A DNA stretch of 29,244 nucleotides from an uncultured Treponema sp. (GTDB lineage Bacteria > Spirochaetota > Spirochaetia > Treponematales > Treponemataceae). The stretch spans positions 1 through 29,244 of the forward strand of contig CAKZZK010000126.1 of the NCBI GenBank assembly GCA_937885235.1, written 5' to 3'. Of this stretch, positions 15,219 through 23,431 are shown one piece after another (the stretch's first letter is position 1; each line of letters begins with the position of its first letter). The translations under genes were made by a program, and so were the position numbers. The notes under the pieces are model-generated. The model saw only the letters and a list, made by a program, of their open reading frames with translations. It did no database searches and had not been told where the DNA came from.

Positions 15219-17591
15219 TTATTTCCTGTTTTTCAATAATTCCGCGAAGGGATTGTAGCGCAGGCCGTCGTCGCTGCCGTAGTTCGGGCGCTCGCGGCGG
15301 GGACGATCGCCCTTCTGGGCGGCTGCATGAGCCGAGCCTTTCTTTACGATGACAACGCGCTTCTTCACACCCCCAGCTTCGCCGGATGAGGAGCCCATGC
15401 CCTCGTGCTGTATGCGGCTTGCGGCATCGCTTTTGAGCGAAAGGCTTATGCGCTTGCGGTCAGCGTCAAGACCGATAATCGTGCATTCGCGCACGTCGCC
15501 AACCTTCACCACGTCCATGGGGTTCTCAACAAAGCTGTCGCTCAGCTCGCTGATGTGGATAAGCCCTGTTTCGTGCAGACCTATGTCCACAAAGGCGCCG
15601 AAATCTGCAACATTGCGGATTTTCCCCGTTACCTTCATGCCCACGCTCAGGTCTTCAAACTTGACCACTCCCTTCTGCATGATGGGGGCGGGATAGCCGT
15701 CGCGCGGGTCACGGTTTGGCTTGGCAAGTTCTTCCATAATATCGTTGATGGTTGTCTCGCCAACCTTGTATTTCTCTTCAAGCTGCTTCTTCTGCTCGGC
15801 GGAAAGCTTTTCCTTTTTCTGCACGAGAGGCAGCACCTCTTTTGCTACCTCGTAGTTTTCGGGGTGCACCCAGGTGTTGTCCAGAGGGTTCTCGCTCTCG
15901 GGAATCTTCAGGAAGCCTGCGCACTGCTCGAAAGCCTTGGGGCCAAGTCCGCTCACCTTCATCAAGTCATTGCGGCTTGTAATCTTGCCGTTCGCATCGC
16001 GGTATGCCACGATTTTCTTTGCGAGGGAAGAATTGATGCCCGAAACATATTTGAGCAGGGAGGCAGAAGCCGTGTTCAGATTTACGCCCACCTGATTCAC
16101 AACGGAACTCACCACTTCGTCAAGCGTGTCGGAAAGCTTTTTCTGGTTCACATCGTGCTGATACTGGCCCACGCCGATTGCCTTGGGATCAATCTTTACC
16201 AGCTCGGCAAGGGGATCCTGCAGCCTGCGCCCCATGCTGATGGCACCTCGTATGGTCAGGTCAAGCTCGGGGAACTCTTCGCGCGCAATGTCGCTTGCGG
16301 AATACACAGAGGCACCGCTTTCATCGACAACCGTGTAGCGCACGTCGGGATAATTGTCACTGATTACCTTGCTCACGATTGCCTGCACTTCCTGGCTGCC
16401 CGTGCCGTTGCCCACTGCCACCACCTGAATGTCATACTTCTTGATGGCAATCTTGAGCAAGTTGTACGCCTCTTCCGGCGCAACTACCTGCTTGATGAGG
16501 AAATAGCCAAGGTACTTACCCGTTTCGTCTAAGGCGGCGCACTTTGTGCCGGTGCGGATTCCGGGGTCAATGCCCAGAACACGGCTGCCCTTGATGGGCT
16601 GTGTCATCAGCAGGTTGCGCAGGTTGCCGCTGAAAATGCCTATGCTGTGCTCGTCTGCTTCATTGCTCTCGTCGCTGCGGATTTCGCGCAGGACGGCAGG
16701 GGAAAGGAGGCGCACTACGCCGTCTTCGATGGCAGCGCCATAGTGGCTGTTGGGGATTTTGTACTTTTTCTGGATTTCCTTTACTGCGTCGTCCACCGCT
16801 ACGTTGAGGCTCACTTCCAGCATGCCCTCGCGCTCGCCGCGGTTCATGGCAAGTATGCGGTGGGGCTTTACCTGATTGAGCGGCTCGCTGTAGTCCCAGT
16901 ACATCTGATAGGTGGAATTCTTCTTGACGGTTTCCTCGTCCTGCCCTTCGGGAACAATGCCTTTGGTTTCAATGCTGCCGGAAGCCATATACAGATCATG
17001 GATTGCCTCGCGGTTCTTTGTGTCCTGGGACACGCGCTCGGCAACGATGTCCTTTGCACCCTGTATAGCGGCCTCCACGGTGGGTACGTTCAGCGCTTCC
17101 TCCTCTGCATCGGTCTTTATGAACTCGGCGGCCTTTGCTTCCAGCGCCTTGTCGTCAAGCTCTGCCATGGCATCTGCAAGCGGTTCAAGGCCTTTTTCAG
17201 CAGCGACCATACCGCGCGTTTTCTTCTTCTTCTTGAAGGGTGCCCACAGGTCTTCAAGCTCGGTGAGCGTCTTTGCATTCATAGCGGCGTTGTAGAGGCT
17301 TTCGGTGAGTTTGTTCTGGTTGAAGATGCCCTTCACAATCTCAATGCGGCGCTCTTCAAGGTTTTTATACGAAGTAAAGAGGTGGTCGCAGTCCCGTACC
17401 TGTACCTCGTCAAGAGACCCGTGCTTTTCCTTGCGGTAGCGGGAAATAAAGGGGATGGTGCAGCCCTCGGCAACCAGACTGATGACCGCGTTTACCTGAT
17501 ACAGCTGGATGTTCAGCTCCGCGGCTATTTTCTTCATGATTTCGACTTCATTGACAGCCAATGCATCGATTTGTTCTTGCGTAAATTCCAT
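15219..17591 (-). CDS. tex: Tex, S1-domain RNA-binding transcription accessory protein
   Basis: The 790-residue protein matches Tex, a nucleic-acid-binding protein linked to transcription and stress. Parts in order are a helical N-terminal domain with ISRYRKEKHGSLDEVQVRD near residue 50 and a YqgF/RNase H-like fold with LGIDPGIRTGTKCAALDE near 345. Next come tandem helix-hairpin-helix motifs (NTASASLLKYVSGINSSLA, MKVSGLGPKAFEQCAGFL) and a C-terminal S1 domain (VTGKIRNVADFGAFVDIG, near 655). A basic tail with KKRVVIVKKGS follows. Length and order are standard. The ATG at 17591 has no Shine-Dalgarno site and lies 10 nt from a -10 box. Confidence 0.97.
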   Translation of the reverse strand: MEFTQEQIDALAVNEVEIMKKIAAELNIQLYQVNAVISLVAEGCTIPFISRYRKEKHGSLDEVQVRDCDHLFTSYKNLEERRIEIVKGIFNQNKLTESLYNAAMNAKTLTELEDLWAPFKKKKKTRGMVAAEKGLEPLADAMAELDDKALEAKAAEFIKTDAEEEALNVPTVEAAIQGAKDIVAERVSQDTKNREAIHDLYMASGSIETKGIVPEGQDEETVKKNSTYQMYWDYSEPLNQVKPHRILAMNRGEREGMLEVSLNVAVDDAVKEIQKKYKIPNSHYGAAIEDGVVRLLSPAVLREIRSDESNEADEHSIGIFSGNLRNLLMTQPIKGSRVLGIDPGIRTGTKCAALDETGKYLGYFLIKQVVAPEEAYNLLKIAIKKYDIQVVAVGNGTGSQEVQAIVSKVISDNYPDVRYTVVDESGASVYSASDIAREEFPELDLTIRGAISMGRRLQDPLAELVKIDPKAIGVGQYQHDVNQKKLSDTLDEVVSSVVNQVGVNLNTASASLLKYVSGINSSLAKKIVAYRDANGKITSRNDLMKVSGLGPKAFEQCAGFLKIPESENPLDNTWVHPENYEVAKEVLPLVQKKEKLSAEQKKQLEEKYKVGETTINDIMEELAKPNRDPRDGYPAPIMQKGVVKFEDLSVGMKVTGKIRNVADFGAFVDIGLHETGLIHISELSDSFVENPMDVVKVGDVRECTIIGLDADRKRISLSLKSDAASRIQHEGMGSSSGEAGGVKKRVVIVKKGSAHAAAQKGDRPRRERPNYGSDDGLRYNPFAELLKNRK

Positions 17592-17600
17592 AAGGCTTGT

Positions 17601-17629
17601 ATTGTACCGAAAAAAAGCACTGCGGTAAA
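17601..17629 (-). promoter_or_regulatory. Promoter of tex
   Basis: On the minus strand TTTACC (17629-17624) and TACAAT (17606-17601) are 17 nt apart. Only 9 nt separate the -10 box from the tex ATG, so the 5' leader would be about 0-4 nt. Confidence 0.6.
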
Positions 17630-17757
17630 GTGGGCACCGTGATTTTAATGGCGAGCTGGCTATTACACCCGAACGGGGATTTTTACAACACGGAAAGCAA
17701 AATCACACAGCTTTCTAAAAAAAATTCCACAATATAGAAAACAATTTGCATGTTTTG

Positions 17758-17766
17758 TGGTATAAT
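17758..17766 (+). promoter_or_regulatory. Extended -10 promoter of XPB helicase gene
   Basis: A perfect TATAAT (17761-17766) is preceded by TG one base upstream. The -35 is weak (AAAACA at 17738-17743, 17 nt). The ATG at 17775 is 9 nt from the end of the -10 box, and the sequence between has no Shine-Dalgarno site. Confidence 0.7.
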
Positions 17767-17774
17767 AACTAGCT

Positions 17775-19565
17775 ATGCCACAGTTTGACAACCCCTTGAT
17801 TGTACAGTCTGACAGGACCCTGCTGCTCGACGTACATGCGCCCCGAGCGAAGGAATGTGCCGACGCGCTCATCCCCTTTGCCGAATTGGTGCGCTCGCCC
17901 GAGCATCTGCACACCTATCAGCTCAGCCCCCTCTCCCTGTGGAATGCGGCAAGCGCCGGCTTTACGAGCGAGATGGCGGTTGCCACGCTTGAAGACTTTG
18001 CGCGCTATGAAGTTCCTCAGTCCGTCGTGATGTGGATGCAGGAAACAGCGCTGCGCTTCGGAAAACTCCGCCTTGTGCCCGGTCCCGTCATGGAAGAAGG
18101 CGGACAGAAAGTCCCCTACCTCTACCTCGTGTCAAATTCCCCTTACGTGTACAAGGAAATAGGAGCGAACCCTTTTGCAAAAAAGATGCTCCGCGACTGT
18201 GAATATCAGCCCCCTGCCGATGACTCCGGCGTGGAGCTGAGCGATGTTGAAAAAAGCTTCTGCTTCCTCCTGCCGCTGACGGACAGGGGCACGGTAAAGC
18301 AGAACCTGCTCAAGATAGGCTGGCCGGTGAAGGATGATGTACCCCTCGTCGATGGCGAGCCGCTGGATATTGTACTGCGGAAAACAACGCTGTCTGGCAA
18401 GCCCTTCGCTATCCGCGACTATCAGGAAGCGGCAGCCCGTTCGCTCATCGGCGACGGTCGCCCGGGAACAGGCTTTGGAACGATAGTGCTTCCCTGCGGA
18501 GCGGGCAAGACCATAGTGGGGATGAACATCATGGCTCATCTCCGTACAAATACGCTTATCGTCACCACGAACATCTCGGCAGTGCACCAGTGGATTGGCG
18601 AGCTGCTTGACAAGACGAATTTGACGCGCGAGCAGGTGGCGGAATATACGGGGGAGGAGAAGCTCATAAAGCCCGTCACCGTAGCCACCTACCAGATACT
18701 CACCTGGCGGCCCGACAAAGAGGGTCCGTATCCGCACTTTTCGCTGTTCCGCAACAACAACTGGGGGCTGGTGATTTATGACGAAGTGCATATGCTTCCG
18801 GCTCCCGTGTTCCGGGTGGCTGCGGAGCTGCAGGCGGTGCGCCGAGTGGGGCTTACCGCAACGCTCGTCAGGGAAGATGGCTGCGAAGGGCACGTCTTTT
18901 CCCTTGTCGGTCCCAAACGCTACGATGTGCCGTGGAAGGAGCTGGAACGAGAGCGGTGGATTGCCAGCGCCGAATGTGTGGAAGTCAGGATAGACCTTGA
19001 GGCTGACAAAGAGATAGAATATGCCATTGCGGGTGCGAGGATAAAGCATCGGCTTGCAAGCGAAAATGAAAAGAAACTGCAAGTGGTGCAGGAGCTTGTG
19101 GAGCGCTTTCCCCAAGACAAAATCCTCGTCATCGGCCAGTACATCGGCCAGTTGCAGGCGGCGGCATCCCTGCTTCATGCCCCCATCATCACGGGCAAGA
19201 CCCCCAACACGGAGCGCGACAGGATATACGCGGACTTCCGCAGCGGGGTGATAAAGGTGCTCGTGGTCAGCAAGGTGGCAAACTTCGCCATAGACCTGCC
19301 CGACGCGAGCATAGCCATACAGGTGAGCGGCAGCTTTGGCTCCCGTCAGGAAGAGGCACAGCGACTTGGACGCATCCTGCGCCCCAAAGAGCGCCTGTCC
19401 CGCTTTTTTACCCTGATTACCCGCAACACGGTGGAAGAAGACTTCGGCGCGAACCGCCAGAAGTTTCTTGCGGAGCAGGGATATTCGTATCGCATCATGA
19501 GGTATGTAGATAGTTCCAGTCTCGATGAGTTAATGGAAGCTTGCATGATAGAAGGAGTAAAGTGA
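17775..19565 (+). CDS. XPB/ERCC3-type DNA helicase
   Basis: This 596-residue superfamily 2 helicase is the bacterial form of XPB, which opens DNA in eukaryotic repair and transcription. The N-terminal domain (PLIVQSDRTLLLDV, HTYQLSPLSLWNAASAGF) resembles that of mycobacterial XPB. Motif I is LPCGAGKT (239-246), motif II is DEVH (336-339), and motif III is GLTAT. The XPB-specific RED triad is at 365-367. A thumb-like segment follows (KRYDVPWKELERERWIASAE), and motif VI is QRLGRILRPK (529-538). All essential residues are present, so it should be active. Its stop overlaps the ATG of the next gene (TGATG), the conserved partner. It diverges from tex across 183 bp. Confidence 0.93.
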   Translation: MPQFDNPLIVQSDRTLLLDVHAPRAKECADALIPFAELVRSPEHLHTYQLSPLSLWNAASAGFTSEMAVATLEDFARYEVPQSVVMWMQETALRFGKLRLVPGPVMEEGGQKVPYLYLVSNSPYVYKEIGANPFAKKMLRDCEYQPPADDSGVELSDVEKSFCFLLPLTDRGTVKQNLLKIGWPVKDDVPLVDGEPLDIVLRKTTLSGKPFAIRDYQEAAARSLIGDGRPGTGFGTIVLPCGAGKTIVGMNIMAHLRTNTLIVTTNISAVHQWIGELLDKTNLTREQVAEYTGEEKLIKPVTVATYQILTWRPDKEGPYPHFSLFRNNNWGLVIYDEVHMLPAPVFRVAAELQAVRRVGLTATLVREDGCEGHVFSLVGPKRYDVPWKELERERWIASAECVEVRIDLEADKEIEYAIAGARIKHRLASENEKKLQVVQELVERFPQDKILVIGQYIGQLQAAASLLHAPIITGKTPNTERDRIYADFRSGVIKVLVVSKVANFAIDLPDASIAIQVSGSFGSRQEEAQRLGRILRPKERLSRFFTLITRNTVEEDFGANRQKFLAEQGYSYRIMRYVDSSSLDELMEACMIEGVK

Positions 19566-21658
19566 TGGTTTTAGATCCAAAAGTTCAGCGCATCATTGCA
19601 TGGAGGAAATGCCTGGCGACCCTGCCCGATGATGATTTTTTCGACATAATCCGTATGTATCTTGGCGAGGTGCAGACGCCTTACAACAAGCAGAACCTCA
19701 TAGAAGACCTGAGCGCCTTTCTTCGCAAGGATGAAAACAAGGCAGCCATCATCCGCCTGCTGACGCCCGAAGACCTCCGCGTGATTGCCGCCGTCCGCTT
19801 TATTTCCAATATCACGCTGGAAAAGCTTGCAGAGTTCTTTGCCCTGCCGTCTTTTTCCGAGCTGTATACCCACGTTGCCAACCTGAAGCAGCGCCTGCTC
19901 ATCTATGAGGACAGGGAAGAGAAGTCTGAAAAGAAGTTCCTGCATATAACCCCGCTGCTTGAGGACAGCCTTGAACAGGTGCTTACGCTGGAACAGCTTT
20001 TGCCGACGGCTGTCGTGCAGGAGGAGTACGAGACGGTGCCGCCTGTGGTCTCTTCCCAGCTGATAGCGGCGTTTGTCTCCTATATTCTGGGACATCCCGA
20101 ATGCTGCAAGGGGGATGGCATCATAAAGCGGCGCAATTCCCCTGAGCTGCAGAAGATTTTTGGCGACTTGTCCGTCTTGCAGGTCCTCGTAAAGGCGTTC
20201 ATAAGCCTGGGGCTCTTCAAGGAGGAGAATTTCAAGCTTGTCATCAACTGGGATTACTGGTCTACATTTTCAAGTCTGCAGGAAGATATGCAGTATGCCT
20301 ACATCTGCGCGGCGGCGAGCGGCAAGTTTTCCCGCAGCACGCTCCGCACCCATGCCCAGCTGCTGTTCGACGTGGTGAGCAATATTCCTCCGCAGGGCTG
20401 CACGAAGGATATGATACTTAAGCTTGCTTTTCTGGTAAAGGAAAACAGCGGCAGCGACCTGCGCGAATGGAGCCGCTTTTCCCAGATCATGGCAAACGCC
20501 AGCTCGCAGCAGACCATAGATGCCGATGTGATGAGCACTATGATAGATGTCTGTATGTCTCTCGGTCTGCTGTATGCCTGTGCCACTGATAAAAGCGGTG
20601 CCGCCGTGCTGAGGGTGTCTTCCGGCTTTGCGCCGCTGAAAGCTCCTGCGCCCGCTGCCCGCAAGAGCTTTTTGACCATAGACGCGGGCTTCTCCGTGAC
20701 AATCATGCCGGGGCTCAAGCTTGAAAGCTACCTGCCGCTCATAAAGTTTTTGAACGTCATAAGCTGTGACACGGCGGGTGTCTTTGAGATTACCAAGCAG
20801 AGCGCCATGCGTGCCTTTGACGTGGGCCACACGCCGGAGAGCATCCTTAAGGAGATGGGAAAGTACTGCTCTTACGAGCTGCCGCAAAATCTGGAAGTGT
20901 CGCTGCAGGAATGGTATGCGTCATTCTCGTCTGCCGCGCTCTACCATGGCTATGTGCTCAAGGTGCCGCCGGAAAATGAGCAGAAAATACGGCGGAACCC
21001 CCGCATCTCCCATTACATAGACGAGGTGCTTGCGCCGGGAATCTTCCTCCTGCATTTTGCAAATGACGAAGAGGCGCGCATGATTGTGGCTCGGGGCGGC
21101 ATGGACTTCATCGGCAGGGTGCGTTCCGCGCCCGAGCGCAGGGACCTGCTTGCATTCCTGCCGCTGCATGAAACAAAGCGGGATTCCCTCTTTGCCCAGA
21201 AGGATGACGGCGGCGTGCAAAAGCAGGGGGACGGGCAGGAGCCGAGTGTTACGTTCAAGCTTTCGAGCGAGGAAGAACAGGAGCAGTTCCTCCAAGGGCT
21301 TAAAGATTCTGTCCGTGCCATGAATATTCCCGCAGACCAGAAGGAAGGGCTTTTGAACCGCGTGGAAAAGCGCATCGTGGTGAACCCCGTACAGTTGCGC
21401 GGCAGCAGCGTTCGCTTTGAAAAGCTTGAGGCAATAGGTATGGACTATCAGGGCAAGCTGCACATCGTTGAAACTGCCATACAGATAGAGAGCCGTGTAG
21501 AAGTGGAGATTGACCACGGGGCAAAGGTGCTGGTGGGCCGCCCCAAGTCCCTCTCCAAAAAGGAGGGAGATGCAGACGTGGTGCTCGTGCTCCCCGATGG
21601 CAGCACGCAGAAGCTTTCTATCTGCAAGATTTTACGCATCAAGCGCATCAAGGAGTAA
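19565..21658 (+). CDS. XPB partner with helicase-associated (XPB/Ssl2 N-terminal-like) domain
   Basis: This 697-residue protein has no enzyme motif that I can see. Around residues 365-490 it holds FLTIDAGFSVTIMPGLKLES, then VFEITKQSAMRAFDVGHTPE and YCSYELPQNLEVSLQEWYAS. This resembles the helicase-associated domain also found at XPB N-termini (PF13625 as I recall it). The rest is mostly helical. The ATG at 19565 shares one base with the helicase stop, with GAAGGAG upstream, giving tight coupling. Mycobacteria also place a protein of this kind beside XPB, so it is probably a physical partner, perhaps regulating or loading the helicase. That role is inference. Confidence 0.8.
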   Translation: MVLDPKVQRIIAWRKCLATLPDDDFFDIIRMYLGEVQTPYNKQNLIEDLSAFLRKDENKAAIIRLLTPEDLRVIAAVRFISNITLEKLAEFFALPSFSELYTHVANLKQRLLIYEDREEKSEKKFLHITPLLEDSLEQVLTLEQLLPTAVVQEEYETVPPVVSSQLIAAFVSYILGHPECCKGDGIIKRRNSPELQKIFGDLSVLQVLVKAFISLGLFKEENFKLVINWDYWSTFSSLQEDMQYAYICAAASGKFSRSTLRTHAQLLFDVVSNIPPQGCTKDMILKLAFLVKENSGSDLREWSRFSQIMANASSQQTIDADVMSTMIDVCMSLGLLYACATDKSGAAVLRVSSGFAPLKAPAPAARKSFLTIDAGFSVTIMPGLKLESYLPLIKFLNVISCDTAGVFEITKQSAMRAFDVGHTPESILKEMGKYCSYELPQNLEVSLQEWYASFSSAALYHGYVLKVPPENEQKIRRNPRISHYIDEVLAPGIFLLHFANDEEARMIVARGGMDFIGRVRSAPERRDLLAFLPLHETKRDSLFAQKDDGGVQKQGDGQEPSVTFKLSSEEEQEQFLQGLKDSVRAMNIPADQKEGLLNRVEKRIVVNPVQLRGSSVRFEKLEAIGMDYQGKLHIVETAIQIESRVEVEIDHGAKVLVGRPKSLSKKEGDADVVLVLPDGSTQKLSICKILRIKRIKE

Positions 21659-21678
21659 TTGCCTGTCGGTCGTGCCGT

Positions 21679-23310
21679 CTAGCTGCGGATGATTTTTGGC
21701 AGAAACGCTATGCCCGCAGCCATACAGGCAAGCATGACGAGCCAGCAGACGGCGAGGTTCATCAAGAGTCCGCCCACAACAAAGCTGATAAAGGCGGAAG
21801 CCGCCACAAAGAGAGCGTAGGGCATCTGCGTGGCGACATGCTCCAGATGGGGGACTCCTGCCCCCGTGGAGGAGAGTATGGTCGTATCGCTGATGGGTGA
21901 AGCGTGGTCGCCAAAGACCGCGCCGCCCACCACAGCGGCAATCGTGATGAGCACGATGTTTATCGCCGCCGCATCCCCGTAGTTGCGGGAGCTTGCAAGC
22001 GCGGTGGCGATTGGCATTGCAATGGGAATCATGATGCTGAAAGTGCCCCAGCTGGTGCCCGTAGAAAAGGCAATCAGCGCGCTGAATGCAAACATGATGG
22101 CTGGCAGTATGCCGATGGGGAAGGAGCCTCCCGAAACGAGCGAGCTGAGGTAGTAGCCCAGTCCCAGTCCCCCTTCGCTCTTGGGAGTTTTAATCAGAGA
22201 ACCTATTGCCCATGCCATGGCGAGTATGACGAGCGCGGGAACCATGGACTTGATGCCGTTGCGCAGTGCCTCGCTGCTTTCCGGCAGGGTGAGCAGGCGG
22301 CGGCAGAGATAATAGATGTAAGTGACCGCCACGGTGATGACTATGGCGTACATAAGCGCTTTTGAAGAATCCGTATTGTTGAATGCATCCCCTATGCTCA
22401 TAGAGCGTACCGCCTGCGCAAAGCTGGTGACAGATTCCCCGTCGATGGCTCCGAACCAGGTGGTGAGCGGAAAGAAGAGGATTGCCGTTGCAATGAGCAC
22501 GATGATGGGGAAGAGCATATCAAAAGGCTTTGCCCTGCTTACCACGTCCTCATCCAGATTGCCGCTTGAAGCCCCGTATTTTTCTTCATTATACATCTTT
22601 CCCGTTTTCAGCGCGTATTCCTCGCTTGCCTTCATGGGACCAAAATCCCTCCGAAGCAGGATGACCAGCGCGACCATGAGCAGCGTTCCAAGCGCGTAAA
22701 GATTGTACGGAATGCTCCTTATGAAGAACTGGAATTCGTTTATGCCCAGCGTATAGTTGCCCGCGGCGTCACGGAAACCAGAGGCATCCCTCACGATGGA
22801 CATAACGGTGACTACCCATGAGGAGATGGGCGCGATGATGCAGACGGGGGCTGCGGTTGAATCCAGTATGTAGGCAAGCTTTGCGCGGGGCACCTTGGTC
22901 TTGTCGCAGACAGGGCGCATGATGGTTCCCACCGTCAGGCTGTTGAAGTAGTCGTCGATGAAGATGATGATGCCGAAGAAGAACGCAAGCAGCTGGCTTC
23001 CGCGGGAGTTTTTCAGCTTGGAAGATGCCCAGCGTCCAAAGCTGCCTGCCGCGCCCGTCTTGGTGAGCAAGCCCACAAGCGAGCCGAGCAGGGCGCAGAA
23101 CAGGAATATCCTGATGTTCCAGCCGTCAGCAAGATTGTCAGAAATCAGATCGGTAAGGCAGATGAGTGCTGAAAGCGGGTTCCCGTGTCCTACGATGAGC
23201 GCTCCCGAAAAAATGCCGAGAAAGAGAGAGACTATTACATCTTTTGTGATGAACGCAAGCACGATGGTTAGGAGCGGCGGAATGATACCCCATGGTCCGA
23301 AACTGTCCAC
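21679..23310 (-). CDS. nhaC: NhaC-family Na+/H+ antiporter
   Basis: A 543-residue inner-membrane transporter with roughly a dozen hydrophobic segments. Family signatures include GTSWGTFSIMIPIAMPIA, GDHASPISDTTILSSTGAG and FIDDYFNSLTVGTIMRP. It would exchange sodium, or a related cation or small organic ion, for protons; substrate cannot be fixed by eye. The GTG at 23310 was chosen because AGGAGG lies 5 nt before it and the protein begins in the first hydrophobic region. A longer frame reaching 23445 would overlap the opposing aroDE start region. It converges with the XPB partner gene with only 20 bp between stops and no visible terminator. Confidence 0.88.
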   Translation of the reverse strand: MDSFGPWGIIPPLLTIVLAFITKDVIVSLFLGIFSGALIVGHGNPLSALICLTDLISDNLADGWNIRIFLFCALLGSLVGLLTKTGAAGSFGRWASSKLKNSRGSQLLAFFFGIIIFIDDYFNSLTVGTIMRPVCDKTKVPRAKLAYILDSTAAPVCIIAPISSWVVTVMSIVRDASGFRDAAGNYTLGINEFQFFIRSIPYNLYALGTLLMVALVILLRRDFGPMKASEEYALKTGKMYNEEKYGASSGNLDEDVVSRAKPFDMLFPIIVLIATAILFFPLTTWFGAIDGESVTSFAQAVRSMSIGDAFNNTDSSKALMYAIVITVAVTYIYYLCRRLLTLPESSEALRNGIKSMVPALVILAMAWAIGSLIKTPKSEGGLGLGYYLSSLVSGGSFPIGILPAIMFAFSALIAFSTGTSWGTFSIMIPIAMPIATALASSRNYGDAAAINIVLITIAAVVGGAVFGDHASPISDTTILSSTGAGVPHLEHVATQMPYALFVAASAFISFVVGGLLMNLAVCWLVMLACMAAGIAFLPKIIRS

Positions 23311-23364
23311 AATGTCCTCCTGATGTGGTTTAGTGCTTCCACTACACCAATATTTGTGATACGA

Positions 23365-23371
23365 TATTATA
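23365..23371. promoter_or_regulatory. Overlapping -10 boxes between nhaC and aroDE
   Basis: TATTAT (plus, 23365-23370) and TATAAT (minus, 23371-23366) share one near-palindrome. -35 boxes are weak on both strands. If both are used, polymerase could serve only one gene at a time. Confidence 0.35.
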
Positions 23372-23431
23372 TCATTGTTTCCTTTATTTATGGAAGAAAA
23401 TAGTGAAAATTCCAAAACAGGGTGGAAGATT

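Noticed and set aside
15405..17642. Plus-strand open frames opposite tex
   Set aside because: They mirror intact Tex coding throughout and lack starts with ribosome binding sites.
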